From Acidobacteriaceae bacterium (GTDB lineage Bacteria > Acidobacteriota > Terriglobia > Terriglobales > Acidobacteriaceae): 34,195 nt of DNA. Every line of letters begins with the position of its first letter. The first letter of the stretch is position 1. Under the pieces are notes generated by a model, which did no database searches, was not told where the DNA came from, and saw nothing but the letters and a program-made list of their open reading frames with translations. The DNA lies in NCBI GenBank assembly GCA_030037635.1, contig JASHQH010000300.1:1-34195 (forward strand). Reading direction: 5' to 3'. This document shows, piece by piece, positions 14,786-23,702 of this stretch. The position numbers and the translations under genes were made by a program.

Positions 14786-17700
14786 TTACTCCAATTCATC
14801 CAGGGCCGCGCCATCGGGAATGCGCTGGACAGTTTTGCGGCGCCGTTCCAGCCAGCCGTGCACGACTGAAAAGAATACCGGAACAAAGAACAGCGTAGCG
14901 CCTGTGGCCAGCAAAAGTCCCCCAATCACGGCGCGGCCCAGAGGCGCATTCTGCTCGCCGCCCTCGCCCAGCCCCAGCGACATGGGCACCATGCCGATAA
15001 TCATCGCCAACGCGGTCATGATGACGGGCCGCAGGCGCACAAATCCCGCATTCAGCGCGGCCTGCCGCGCATCGCCCACCAGGATCTCCAGTTGCTCGCG
15101 GGCAAAGCTTACCACCAGGATGGAGTTGGAAGTGGCCACGCCCATGCACATGATGGCTCCGGTGAGAGCCGGGACGCTGAGCCGGGTTCCGGTGAGAAAC
15201 AAAAACCAGACGATGCCCGCCAGCGCCGCGGGCAGCGCGGCAACAATCAGAAACGGGTCCAGCCATGACTGAAAATTCACCACGATCAGCAGATACACCA
15301 GCACAATCGCGAATGCCAATCCGCTGAGCAGCCCAAGGTACGACCGGTACATGGTTTCGCTCTGCCCGCGAACAATGAACTCTGAACCCGGAGGCAGATC
15401 CTTGTGGTATTTGGCCACAATCTTCTCCACCGCGCGTGTGACGCTGCCCAGGTCGGCGCCGTCCACGTTGGCATAAATGTCGATCACCGGCTGCACGTTG
15501 TAATGGCTCACCGTTCCCAGCTCGGCCCCGGGGACGATGGAGGCCAGATTGCCCAGCACTTGCACCGGCGCCGGAGCGCCAGGCGCGGTGGTTGCCGCAG
15601 CACCCGCAACAGCCGCTCCTTCGGAACCCGGCGCCGCCGTCGACGGAGCGCTGCCCGGCGCGGCGCCGGGAACGATTCCTGTGATGGGTAGGCTCTCAAG
15701 TTGCGCCATCGTGTCCAGCCGGTACTGCGGTGCCATGACCGCAATATTGTAGGAAACGCCATTGCGCGGGTCGAGGTAAAAGTTGGGGCTGGTCTGGAAA
15801 CTCCCGCTCAGCGCCACCAACAGGCTCTGCGTCACGTTCTGCTGCGTCAGCCCAATGGCTTGAGCGCGTGTGCGGTCCACGTTCACGGTGAAGTTTGGGT
15901 AGTTGAACGGCTGCTGGATGCGCGCGTCCACGGCGCCCGGCACGTAGCGAACCTCGTTCAACATGCGCTCCGCCAGAGCGCGATTGGCATAGAGATTCGG
16001 CCCCACCACCTGAATATCGATGGGCGCGGCCACTCCGAAATTCAGAATTTGCGTCACAATATCCACCGGCACCGAGTAAAAAACAACGCCGGGATATTCG
16101 CGCGCCAACGCCGCGCGGATGCGGTTGACGTAGATAGCGGTGGGGTGGTGATGCTGGCTCAGCTGTACCTGGATGTCAGCATCGGAAGGCCCGACGGGCG
16201 CCGATACGGAATAAGACAGGTTCAGCGACGAGTAGGGCAGGCCGATGTTGTCGAGGATTGTGGCCAGCTCGCCGGGAGGAATCTGCTGCCGGATGGTCTC
16301 CTCGACGTGGTCGCACAGCGCGGCGGTCTCTTCGATGCGGGTGCCCGTATGCGCGCGCATATGAATGATGAACTGGCCGGCGTCAACCGTGGGAAAAAAG
16401 TCTTCTCCCAGCCACGGCGTCAGAAAGCCCACCGACGCCAGCGTAATCGCGAGAAAAAGAGCGACGAACACCCCGGGGTGGTCCACGCACAGCGATAACA
16501 ACCGCAGGTATCCATGGCGTATGCGCTCAAAACGCTCTTCGAAAGCCAGTTGAAAGCGCGTCAGCGGGTTGCGGCTGGCACGCTTGCGATGCACTTGGGC
16601 GTCGTCATGCTCTTGCAACAGGTAGCGCGCCATGGTGGGCACCACAGTTCGCGAAAGAAGATAGCTGGCGAGCATGGCGAACACCACTGCCTCGGCGAGT
16701 GGAACAAACAGGTAGCGCGCCACGCCGCTCAACAGGAACATGGGGACAAACACAATGCAAATGGCCAGCGTGGAAACCAGCGCCGGCGTAGCAATCTGCG
16801 CGGCGCCGTCGAGAATTGCCTGTTCGATCTCTTTGCCCTGCTCCAGGTTACGGTTGATGTTCTCGATCTCCACCGTGGCGTCGTCCACCAGGATGCCCAC
16901 GGCCAGCGCCAGCCCGCCCAGGGTCATGATGTTGATGGTCTCTCCCAGCGCGTGCAGAAGGACGATCGAGCACAGGATCGACAATGGAATCGAAACCGCG
17001 ATAATCAGCGTCGAGCGCCAACTTCCAAGAAAGATGAGGATCATCACCGCGGTCAGACAAGCGGCGATAATCCCCTCGTGAAAAACACCATCAATGGAGT
17101 TGCGCACGAAGATGGACTGGTCGGAGAGGGCGACGATCTTCAATTGCGGGGGCAGTTGGCCCCTCAGGCTGGGGCTGGAGATGATTTGGCGTACCTGCTT
17201 GATGATGTCCAGCGTGGAGGTCGAGCCGATCTTGAGGATGTTCATCATGACGGCGCGGTGGCCGTCGACGCGCACGATGTTGGTTTGCGGCGGGCTGCCG
17301 TCGCGCACATGCGCCACGTCGTGGATGTACACCACCGTGCCGCTCACCGCCTTGATGGGCATGTTGTTTAATTGTTCGATGAGCGATGGCGCGGAGTTCG
17401 TCTCCACCTGGTATTCGAAACGGTCGAGCTTGATGGTCCCTGAAGGCGCGATGATGTTTTGATTGGTGACGGCATTCACGACGTCGGCGGGCGACAATCC
17501 CCGCGCCTGCAGGGCATTCAAATCCAGGTCCACCATGATTTCGCGCTGCTTGCCGCCGTAGGGGTAAGGCGACTGCGCGCCTTCCACGGTCGCCAAGGGG
17601 ATGCGAATGGTGACCGTGGCCATGTCGTTCAGTTCCTGCTCGCTCAGGCCCGGGCCCGACAAGCCCAACTGTAGGATGGGAACGCTCGAGGCGTTGTACT

Positions 17701-18094
17701 GGATGATGAACGGAGGCGTGGTGCCCGGAGGCAGCGAGCGCAATTGCACCTGGCTAATGGCTGTGACCTGAGCCACCGCCTGCCCGATATTCACGCCGGG
17801 ATGGAAGAATATCTTGATGACGCTGGTGCCCACCAGCGATTGCGACTCGATGTGCTCGATGTCGTTCACCGTGGTGGTCATGCCGCGCTCGGCATTGGTC
17901 GCGATGCGGTCGGCCATCTGGTCCGCCGACAGCCCGCTGAAAAACCACACCACGGTCACAACCGGGATATCGATGTTGGGAAAGATATCCGTCGGCATCG
18001 ATTCGATGCTGAGCACGCCGAGGATCAAAATCAGCAGCGCAAAGACGACAAAGGTATATGGCCGCCGCAGCGCCAGCCTGACAATCCACATCAT
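14786..18094 (-). CDS. RND efflux pump, inner-membrane permease
   Basis: A 1102-residue proton-driven exporter of the AcrB/HAE1-like RND superfamily, first gene of the three-gene operon. It begins MMWIVRLALRRPYTFVVFALL (first span) followed by the periplasmic MPTDIFPNIDIPVVTVVWFF block. The central transmembrane motif GGLALAVGILVDDATVEIEN holds the proton-relay aspartates at about residues 404-405. The second half repeats the layout: DHPGVFVALFLAITLASVGF, LGEDFFPTVDAGQFIIHMRA, then spans ending LMIIGM-like ALAMIIGMVPMSLGLGEG and GGLLLATGATLFFVPVFFSV. Residues about 806-845 form an Ala/Pro/Gly/Ser-rich insertion in the second periplasmic part, which accounts for part of the excess over the usual 1030-1050 residues. 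DIFPNID and TxGTR segments suit hydrophobic-drug or multi-substrate pumps more than metal pumps, but the substrate is not known. Two ATGs are adjacent at the start. Confidence 0.95.
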   Translation of the reverse strand: MMWIVRLALRRPYTFVVFALLILILGVLSIESMPTDIFPNIDIPVVTVVWFFSGLSADQMADRIATNAERGMTTTVNDIEHIESQSLVGTSVIKIFFHPGVNIGQAVAQVTAISQVQLRSLPPGTTPPFIIQYNASSVPILQLGLSGPGLSEQELNDMATVTIRIPLATVEGAQSPYPYGGKQREIMVDLDLNALQARGLSPADVVNAVTNQNIIAPSGTIKLDRFEYQVETNSAPSLIEQLNNMPIKAVSGTVVYIHDVAHVRDGSPPQTNIVRVDGHRAVMMNILKIGSTSTLDIIKQVRQIISSPSLRGQLPPQLKIVALSDQSIFVRNSIDGVFHEGIIAACLTAVMILIFLGSWRSTLIIAVSIPLSILCSIVLLHALGETINIMTLGGLALAVGILVDDATVEIENINRNLEQGKEIEQAILDGAAQIATPALVSTLAICIVFVPMFLLSGVARYLFVPLAEAVVFAMLASYLLSRTVVPTMARYLLQEHDDAQVHRKRASRNPLTRFQLAFEERFERIRHGYLRLLSLCVDHPGVFVALFLAITLASVGFLTPWLGEDFFPTVDAGQFIIHMRAHTGTRIEETAALCDHVEETIRQQIPPGELATILDNIGLPYSSLNLSYSVSAPVGPSDADIQVQLSQHHHPTAIYVNRIRAALAREYPGVVFYSVPVDIVTQILNFGVAAPIDIQVVGPNLYANRALAERMLNEVRYVPGAVDARIQQPFNYPNFTVNVDRTRAQAIGLTQQNVTQSLLVALSGSFQTSPNFYLDPRNGVSYNIAVMAPQYRLDTMAQLESLPITGIVPGAAPGSAPSTAAPGSEGAAVAGAAATTAPGAPAPVQVLGNLASIVPGAELGTVSHYNVQPVIDIYANVDGADLGSVTRAVEKIVAKYHKDLPPGSEFIVRGQSETMYRSYLGLLSGLAFAIVLVYLLIVVNFQSWLDPFLIVAALPAALAGIVWFLFLTGTRLSVPALTGAIMCMGVATSNSILVVSFAREQLEILVGDARQAALNAGFVRLRPVIMTALAMIIGMVPMSLGLGEGGEQNAPLGRAVIGGLLLATGATLFFVPVFFSVVHGWLERRRKTVQRIPDGAALDELE

Positions 18095-18722
18095 AGGGCT
18101 GGTATCAGCTCCCCGGCCGGCGTCGTTCGGGTGTTATGGCCTTCAATTGCTCTGCCATCAGCTTCGGCCGCAAATGGGCCGGCGATGGCCCGTTTACGGT
18201 GTGCGCCGGCTTTTCGGTTTCCCGCCCGGAACCTGTCTCTCCCTGCTCCGGTCCGTGGTCTCACTCGAAAATACTATGGTAGCCGATAAGACGAAGGTTC
18301 AGTCAGAAACCCCACCGTCCGCCTTCACGCCCCCCTCAGCCAGTGACCGCCCAAGAATGGACTGCATGGGCCGTTTCTCCGCTTCTGCGCATTCCCTTCC
18401 CGCGCGGCTCCTCCATTCCCTTTCCCCCTCCCAGGCTGTCCTCAACCGGGAGAGTGCGTCTAAACGGCATACTCATCGTCGTGCCGGAGGCCGGGGCATC
18501 GCAACCCGCCTGGTTCCGGTAGACTGTGGGATGGATTCTTTCGCAAAACCGGGCAGTTTGGGCGGGGCGGCTGCGGTCCTGTAGAATCGATCTTTCCTTG
18601 AGGGAGTGCCGTTTTCTCAAAGGCTTGGCCAGATTTTCAGCGACGAGGGTGTGCAAATTCTTCCTGTGAAGCTTAAGTATGGAACGAAAGAGAGCTTGTG
18701 CTCGCCGCAGGGCTCATTCCCG
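18095..18722. other. Divergent intergenic region between efflux operon and bamA
   Basis: About 500-630 bases separate the two divergent starts. A candidate bamA promoter is TTGGGC (18558-18563), 18-base spacer, TAGAAT (18582-18587). A C/T-rich stretch around 18410-18440 (CTCCATTCCCTTTCCCCCTC) resembles the TTCCCTN repeats but is too degraded to count as a copy. No separate gene is convincing; open frames here are extensions or shadows. No clear operator palindrome for the efflux operon is visible. Confidence 0.4.
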
Positions 18723-21632
18723 GTGAAGATCAGGCACACTTCCACCGCGAAACGCATCCGAAGGAACTTGTCACGCGCAGGGTTGCTGCTGGCTTTGTTG
18801 TTCAGCGTGGCCGCGGCTATGGCCCAAACCCCCGATACCATTGACACCATTCGCGTCATCGGCAACCGTCGCATTCCCAAGGAAACCATCCTGGCCCGGA
18901 TGTTCACCCATCCCGGCGACACCTACGACCCCCTCTCCATCGAGCGCGACTTCAACTCGCTCTGGAACACCGGCTACTTCGAAGATCTCCGCATCGAGCG
19001 CGAAGACACCGAGAAGGGCATCATCCTCAACGTCTTCGTCCGCGAAAAACCCAACATCCGCGACATCAACTACCATGGCAACAACTCGGTGAGCAACTCC
19101 GACATCCTTGACCGCTTTAAGAAGGAAAAAGTCGAACTCTCGGTCGAGGGCCAATACGATCCCACTAAGATCAAACACGCCGAAACCGTCATCAAGGAGC
19201 TCCTCGCCGAGCACGGACACCAGTTCGCCACCGTCAAGACCGACGTCAAGAGCGTTCCGCCTGCGGACGTTTCCATCACCTTCAATATCAAGGAAGGCCC
19301 AGTCGTCAAGGTGGGCAAGATCACCTTTGTCGGCAACCAGCACCTCAGCGCGCTTTATCTGCGCCGTGCCATGAAGAACCTCAAGCCCATTGGAATCCCT
19401 TACTCCATTATCTTTGAGAATCTCTTTGCCCAGACGTACGACTCCTCAAAGCTTGAAGAAGACACCGAGCGCGTGCGCCAGGCCTTCCGCGACAAGGGCT
19501 ACGCCTACGCTGCTGTCGAACAGCCCAAAACCCAGATTCGCGACGAGGGCGGGCTCAATTGGTTCACCTTCCGGCCCCGCAAAGGCAAGCGCGTCGATAT
19601 CCAAATGACCATCGAAGAGGGCGACCGCTACCGCCTCGGCTCGATTACCTTCACCGGCAATAAGCAAATCACCAACGTCAAGGCCCTCCGCGCCACCTTC
19701 CCCATCAAGGACGGCGACTGGTTCAATGCCACCTTGATCGCCAAGGGCCTCGACAATCTGAAGAAGGCATACGGAGGCCTCGGCTACATCAATTTCGGCG
19801 CCATCCCCAAGCTTGTCCCCGACGAGCAGAAGAAAACCGTGTCGATGACCATCGACATTGATGAAGGCAAGCAGTTCTTCGTCTCGCGCATCGAGTTCCA
19901 GGGCAACACCATCACCCGCGACCGCGTGATCCGCCGCGAACTATTGCTCGACGAGGGCCAGGTCTACAATTCCCAGCTCTGGGAGTACAGCCTGCTCCGC
20001 CTCAACCAGCTGCAATATTTCGAACCTCTGAAAGTCGATCAGGATTCCGAGGCCCATCAGGATCCCGATGCAGGAACCGTTGAGCTGCTGCTCAAGGTCA
20101 AGGAGAAAGGCAAGAACTCCATCGGATTAAATGGCGGCGTCAGCGGCTATGCGGGCGCTTTTCTCGGCCTTAACTACCAGACCAATAACTTCCTCGGATT
20201 GGGCGAAACCCTCAGCCTGCAGGCCAACCTGGGCAGCATCAGCCGCACCTTCCTCTTTGGCTTTACCCAGCCCTATATCCGTAACCGCCCCATCAATCTC
20301 GGCTTCCAGATCTTCAACAACAAGCAGGACTACAACGCCCAGAAGAGCTACCAGGTCACCACCGGCGCTTCGTTGAATCTGACCGCCGCGGAGCAATCGC
20401 TCACCCAGAATTACAACGTCGGTTCCGATGGCATGAACTTCTCCATCAGCTATCCGCTCAAGCGGCACGCCTTTCAGCGCGTGGGCGCCACCTATTCCTG
20501 GACGAAATCGTCTATCACGGCTTTCAGCACCGCCTCGGCCACCTATTTTCAAACCATCGCTTTCCGATCGGGCGTGCAAGGCTCCAATCCTCTCGCCGGC
20601 ATCATCAACAGCTCAATCAGCTTGAGCTACATCTACAACACCGTCGACAGTCCGATGCGCCCGCACACCGGCAAGGAATATACCGCGTTCCTGCAAGCAG
20701 CCGGCATTTGGGGCAGCGTGCGTTACATCAACCCTGTGGTAGCCTACAAGCGCTTCATCCCCATGCACTACCTTATCCCCATGAGCACCGGGCACAATGT
20801 GCTCGGCGTCCGCGCCCAGTTAGGCTACATCCAGGGATTTAGCGGCGACGTAGCCCCTCCCAACAATCGCTTCTACTCCGGTGGCGAATTGGAACTGCGT
20901 GGCTTTGACGTGCGTGGCGCCACGCCTTACGGCTATGTGCCCACCCGCGTCCCTTTCACGCTCTACAACCCCGACGGCCAGTGTGTCCTGCAGCAACCCT
21001 CCAACACCGCCAACACTGCGTGCGTGCAGGTGCCGCTTCCGGTCTATGGCGTTGCCTCCATCGGCGGCGACGCCAACCTGCTGGCCAATGCCGAGTACGC
21101 CATCCCCGTCGTCGGCCCCTTCACCTTCAAACTCTTCGACGACTTCGGCATCGACTCCGCCGTTAACCACGGACAGCTCGAGCAGAGTCCCGAAGGATTT
21201 GCCACCCTCACCGCGCCGCTCTACGGTTGCCAGGCCCTGCAGACCATCGGCGGCATCACCTCCTGTTACAGCGATATTCATGGTAACCAGGTGGGATTCC
21301 GGCGCGATATTAAGCCCGTTGCAGGAACCAACTTCGTTCCCCGCATGTCGCTCGGCGCGGAGCTCGGGGTGATCATGCCGGTCATCAACGCGCCCTTCCG
21401 CATCTACTACGCCTACAATCCGCTTCGTCTCTATGAGAAGCCCTATTGCAACGAGCCAGGCGCCGGCTACCATGAGTTAAGCTGCTCGGCCGCGCTCATC
21501 ACCCGTGACATGTTCCCGCCAGGTGGCGCGGGCGATTACACCTATCAGGAAGCCATCGAGTCCTACGGCCAGCAGTACGTCTTCCGCGAGCCGCGCAAGA
21601 CCTTCCGTTTTACCATCTCCACCACGTTCTAA
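18723..21632 (+). CDS. bamA: Outer-membrane protein assembly factor BamA
   Basis: The Omp85-family protein that inserts beta-barrel proteins into the outer membrane. From the GTG at 18723 it has 969 residues and a standard leader (basic KIRHTSTAKRIRRN, hydrophobic LLLALLFSVAAAMAQ). The frame extends to GTGs at 18666 and 18606; these would put 60 or more residues before the leader and are less likely. POTRA domains follow, for example DTIRVIGNRRIPKETILARM with NTGYFEDLRIE, KVGKITFVGNQHLSALYLRR, RLGSITFTGNKQITNVKALR and VSRIEFQGNTITRDRVIRRE. The barrel begins near SIGLNGGVSGYAGAFLGLNY; the NNFLGLGETLSL motif, the lid-loop RGF in GELELRGFDVRG and the C-terminal FRFTISTTF (terminal Phe) are visible. 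It is longer than E. coli BamA (about 810), mostly by loops with Cys pairs (QCVLQQPSNTANTACVQ, GCQALQTIGGITSC). Two skp genes follow. Confidence 0.96.
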   Translation: MKIRHTSTAKRIRRNLSRAGLLLALLFSVAAAMAQTPDTIDTIRVIGNRRIPKETILARMFTHPGDTYDPLSIERDFNSLWNTGYFEDLRIEREDTEKGIILNVFVREKPNIRDINYHGNNSVSNSDILDRFKKEKVELSVEGQYDPTKIKHAETVIKELLAEHGHQFATVKTDVKSVPPADVSITFNIKEGPVVKVGKITFVGNQHLSALYLRRAMKNLKPIGIPYSIIFENLFAQTYDSSKLEEDTERVRQAFRDKGYAYAAVEQPKTQIRDEGGLNWFTFRPRKGKRVDIQMTIEEGDRYRLGSITFTGNKQITNVKALRATFPIKDGDWFNATLIAKGLDNLKKAYGGLGYINFGAIPKLVPDEQKKTVSMTIDIDEGKQFFVSRIEFQGNTITRDRVIRRELLLDEGQVYNSQLWEYSLLRLNQLQYFEPLKVDQDSEAHQDPDAGTVELLLKVKEKGKNSIGLNGGVSGYAGAFLGLNYQTNNFLGLGETLSLQANLGSISRTFLFGFTQPYIRNRPINLGFQIFNNKQDYNAQKSYQVTTGASLNLTAAEQSLTQNYNVGSDGMNFSISYPLKRHAFQRVGATYSWTKSSITAFSTASATYFQTIAFRSGVQGSNPLAGIINSSISLSYIYNTVDSPMRPHTGKEYTAFLQAAGIWGSVRYINPVVAYKRFIPMHYLIPMSTGHNVLGVRAQLGYIQGFSGDVAPPNNRFYSGGELELRGFDVRGATPYGYVPTRVPFTLYNPDGQCVLQQPSNTANTACVQVPLPVYGVASIGGDANLLANAEYAIPVVGPFTFKLFDDFGIDSAVNHGQLEQSPEGFATLTAPLYGCQALQTIGGITSCYSDIHGNQVGFRRDIKPVAGTNFVPRMSLGAELGVIMPVINAPFRIYYAYNPLRLYEKPYCNEPGAGYHELSCSAALITRDMFPPGGAGDYTYQEAIESYGQQYVFREPRKTFRFTISTTF

Positions 21633-21633
21633 A

Positions 21634-21805
21634 AACAGGGACCAACGGAACAAGGGAACAAGAAAGCATGCCGGGGCGATCCAGGCCGGGAAACTCATCC
21701 GCCCGCCAGCCGCCTTTTTCCTTTGCCCCCTCGCTCCCTTAGCCCCCTGTCTTTCGGTTCCCTATTGCCTAATCCCTGCTTCTTGTTCCCTTGTTCCCTG
21801 TCTTT
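21634..21805. repeat. Inverted-repeat element of the GGGAACA family between bamA and skp1
   Basis: The left arm starts just after the bamA stop and contains GGAACAAGGGAACAAGAA (21647-21664). The right arm contains its exact reverse complement, TTCTTGTTCCCTTGTTCC (21780-21797). The 115-base interior includes further TTCCCT/CTCCCT units from about 21714. Transcribed, the arms could form an 18-bp stem. No open frame of note lies inside, so the 374-base gap between the two genes is repeat, promoter and leader. Confidence 0.8.
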
Positions 21806-21812
21806 ATATAAT
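21783..21812 (+). promoter_or_regulatory. Probable promoter of skp copy 1
   Basis: A perfect TATAAT lies at 21807-21812. The nearest -35 candidate, TTGTTC at 21783-21788 with an 18-base spacer, falls inside the right arm of the repeat element. The sequence around and after the -10, TATAATCCTTCTAGTTCCCG, recurs upstream of skp copy 2. Confidence 0.5.
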
Positions 21813-22006
21813 CCTTCTAGTTCCCGGCGATGCCTTGGTAGACGTCGTGTTGGTTCTGCGTTGCCCGCTACGCTTGAGCTTCCGGAACGCGAACCCGGGC
21901 TGCAATTTCAACACGCGGGCTGCGCGTTTTGGTGGGTCGGCCGTCTTTGTTGGTACGGAGAATGCCCGAAAGGCACGGAGGAACTTCGAAGGAGTTTTCA
22001 ATTCGC

Positions 22007-22711
22007 ATGAAGCGTCTTTTCTTTTCCGCTCTTTTGTGCGCCTTGGCGCCCGTTATTTCGGCTGCCGGCCAGACCTCTGCGCAGCCCAAGCCCGCAACCA
22101 GCGCCGCTCAGAAACCGGCGACCCCGGCGACAAGGCCGGCCGCATCGCCTCAGGCCATTGCAGCCGGGCCTGCCAAGGTCGCCGTCATCATGTTTCAGGC
22201 TGCGGTAAGCCAGACCAACGAGTTCCAGCGCGATTTCGCTGATCTGCAGAAGAAATACGATCCCAAGCGCGCCCAACTCAAGAAGGAGAGCGACGAGATC
22301 GATGCCCTGGCCAAGCAACTGCAGGATCAGGGCGCCCAGTTGAGCGATGCCGAGCGCGTGAGCCGTAGCCGCACCATCGACGACAAGAAGAAGCAGTTGG
22401 ATCGCGACACGCAAGACGCTCAAAGCGACTTCCAGAACGACATGCAGCAGTTGTTCAACAACTTGGCCGAGAAGGTGGGGCAGCTGATGACCGAATACGC
22501 TGAGAAACAGGGCTACACGCTCGTTCTCGACGCCGGCGAGCAGCAGAATGGCACCGTACTCTACGCTGTTCCTTCCACCGACATCACCCGGGCCGTCATC
22601 GCAGCTTACAACGTCAAGTCGGGAGTTCCGCCGCCGCCCGCCGCGCAGCAGGGTGCGCAGGGCCAGCCCGGACTCGATGCTCCGCAACCCCAGCCCGCAG
22701 GCGCGCACTGA
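22007..22711 (+). CDS. skp: OmpH/Skp-family periplasmic chaperone, copy 1
   Basis: A 234-residue exported chaperone that holds unfolded outer-membrane proteins on their way to BamA. It starts at the ATG at 22007 after GAAGGAG (12 bases). The leader is MKRLFFSALLCALAPVISAA. A Pro/Ala-rich spacer leads to the first strand KVAVIMFQAAVSQTNEFQRD, then two long coiled-coil helices (FADLQKKYDPKRAQLKKESD to DRDTQDAQSDFQNDMQQLFN) and the closing strand EKQGYTLVLDAGEQQNGTVL. This is the Skp order: small beta body with a helical hairpin forming the tentacles of a trimer. The tail is rich in Pro, Gln and Ala. It is longer than E. coli Skp (161) because of the spacer and tail. Its neighbour at 23027 is a tandem duplicate. 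Confidence 0.92.
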   Translation: MKRLFFSALLCALAPVISAAGQTSAQPKPATSAAQKPATPATRPAASPQAIAAGPAKVAVIMFQAAVSQTNEFQRDFADLQKKYDPKRAQLKKESDEIDALAKQLQDQGAQLSDAERVSRSRTIDDKKKQLDRDTQDAQSDFQNDMQQLFNNLAEKVGQLMTEYAEKQGYTLVLDAGEQQNGTVLYAVPSTDITRAVIAAYNVKSGVPPPPAAQQGAQGQPGLDAPQPQPAGAH

Positions 22712-22840
22712 GACAGAAGCAGGGAGTAGCCAATAGGGAGCGGTCGACGGACAATAGAAGTCCCTGGTGTCGCGCAGCGCATCGGCCGTCGGCTGCTGGC
22801 TATTGCCTGCTCCCTATTCCCTATTCCCTAGTCCCTCCCC
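22712..22840. repeat. Inverted-repeat element of the GGGAACA family between skp1 and skp2
   Basis: The left part reads GCAGGGAGTAGCCAATAGGG (from 22719) and the right part CTATTGCCTGCTCCCTATTC followed by further CCTATTCCCTAG units. AATAGGGAGC (22732-22741) is the reverse complement of GCTCCCTATT (22809-22818). GGGAGTAGCCA (22722-22732) recurs exactly at 33400-33410 after the GH115 gene. It occupies the same relative place as the element between bamA and skp1. Confidence 0.75.
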
Positions 22841-22846
22841 TATAAT
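22817..22846 (+). promoter_or_regulatory. Probable promoter of skp copy 2
   Basis: A perfect TATAAT at 22841-22846 sits in CCTATAATCCCTCTAGTTCC, nearly the same context as the copy 1 box. A -35 would again fall in the repeat (TTCCCT, 22817-22822, 18-base spacer) and matches TTGACA poorly. The 180-base leader to the ATG is not alike between the copies except for its last 25 or so bases. Confidence 0.45.
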
Positions 22847-23026
22847 CCCTCTAGTTCCTGGTGACGTCTCCGTTTGCGTCTTTTTCAACCTCGCGCCGGC
22901 CGGCGCTGAAGTTCCCGCAAAAAGCCGGGGTCCGAACGAGCCGTGAGAGATTTCTGGGAGGCAAAGGCTCGTTTCTGCGTCTAACGGATGAGCCGCACGG
23001 GAGTTCCGAAGGAGTTTTCGATTCCA

Positions 23027-23668
23027 ATGAAGCGTTTGCTTGCACTCGTTATTGTTTTGGCCTCGGGATTTGTCCTGAGCGCCTCTGCCCAAACACCGGC
23101 AGCGACCGCCCCTGCCCCTGCTGCCGCGCCCGTTGCATCCGCCGCCAAGATCGCCGTCATCGCCTTTCAGATGGCGGTGGCGCAGACCAACGAGGGCCAG
23201 CGCGGCTTTGCCGATCTGCAAAAGAAGTACGCTCCCAAAGAGGCCGCCCTCAAGTCCCTCAACGATGAAATCGACAACCTGACCAAGCAGTTGCAGACCC
23301 AGGGCGCCACCCTCTCCGATGCCGAGCGCAGCAACCGCGCCAAGACGATTGACGACAAGAAAAAGCAGCTGGACCGCGAATCCTCAGACCTGCGCGATGC
23401 GGGCCAGCAGGACATGCAGGACATGTACAACGCCCTGGCCTCCAAAGTCTATGACGTCATGCAGAACTATGCTGAGCAGCAGGGATTCACGCTCATCCTC
23501 GACATCTCACAGCAGCAATCGCCCGTGCTTTATGCCAACAACAGCACCGACATCACGAAGCAGGTAATCGCCGCTTACAACCTCAAGTCCGGCGTCCCGG
23601 CCCCCCCGGCCTCTGAAACGCCCACCACGCCGAGGCCAGCCGCACCCAAGCCGCCTGCAACACATTGA
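23027..23668 (+). CDS. skp: OmpH/Skp-family periplasmic chaperone, copy 2
   Basis: A 213-residue paralogue of the preceding gene, same strand, with the same start context (GAAGGAG 12 bases before ATG AAG CGT). Leader MKRLLALVIVLASGFVLSAS, Pro/Ala spacer, strand KIAVIAFQMAVAQTNEGQRG, helices FADLQKKYAPKEAALKSLND and TIDDKKKQLDRESSDLRDAG, closing strand EQQGFTLILDISQQQSPVLY, and a Pro/Thr tail. The two copies share long identical stretches (TIDDKKKQLDR, LSDAER, FADLQKKY) but differ in most helix surface positions, so the duplication is not very recent. They could form mixed trimers or serve different clients. A strong terminator follows directly. Confidence 0.92.
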   Translation: MKRLLALVIVLASGFVLSASAQTPAATAPAPAAAPVASAAKIAVIAFQMAVAQTNEGQRGFADLQKKYAPKEAALKSLNDEIDNLTKQLQTQGATLSDAERSNRAKTIDDKKKQLDRESSDLRDAGQQDMQDMYNALASKVYDVMQNYAEQQGFTLILDISQQQSPVLYANNSTDITKQVIAAYNLKSGVPAPPASETPTTPRPAAPKPPATH

Positions 23669-23678
23669 GGAGCCAGAC

Positions 23679-23702
23679 AAGGGCCCTCATCGGGGCCCTT
23701 TT
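23679..23702 (+). terminator. Rho-independent terminator after skp2
   Basis: AAGGGCCC (23679-23686) and GGGCCCTT (23693-23700) form an 8-bp GC-rich stem with a 6-base loop, followed by TTTTG. It starts 10 bases after the skp2 stop and closes the bamA-skp-skp unit. Confidence 0.85.

Noticed and set aside
18606-18722. N-terminal extension of BamA from GTG at 18606
   Set aside because: It would place more than 50 residues before the signal peptide; the GTG at 18723 gives a normal leader, though it has no strong ribosome-binding site.
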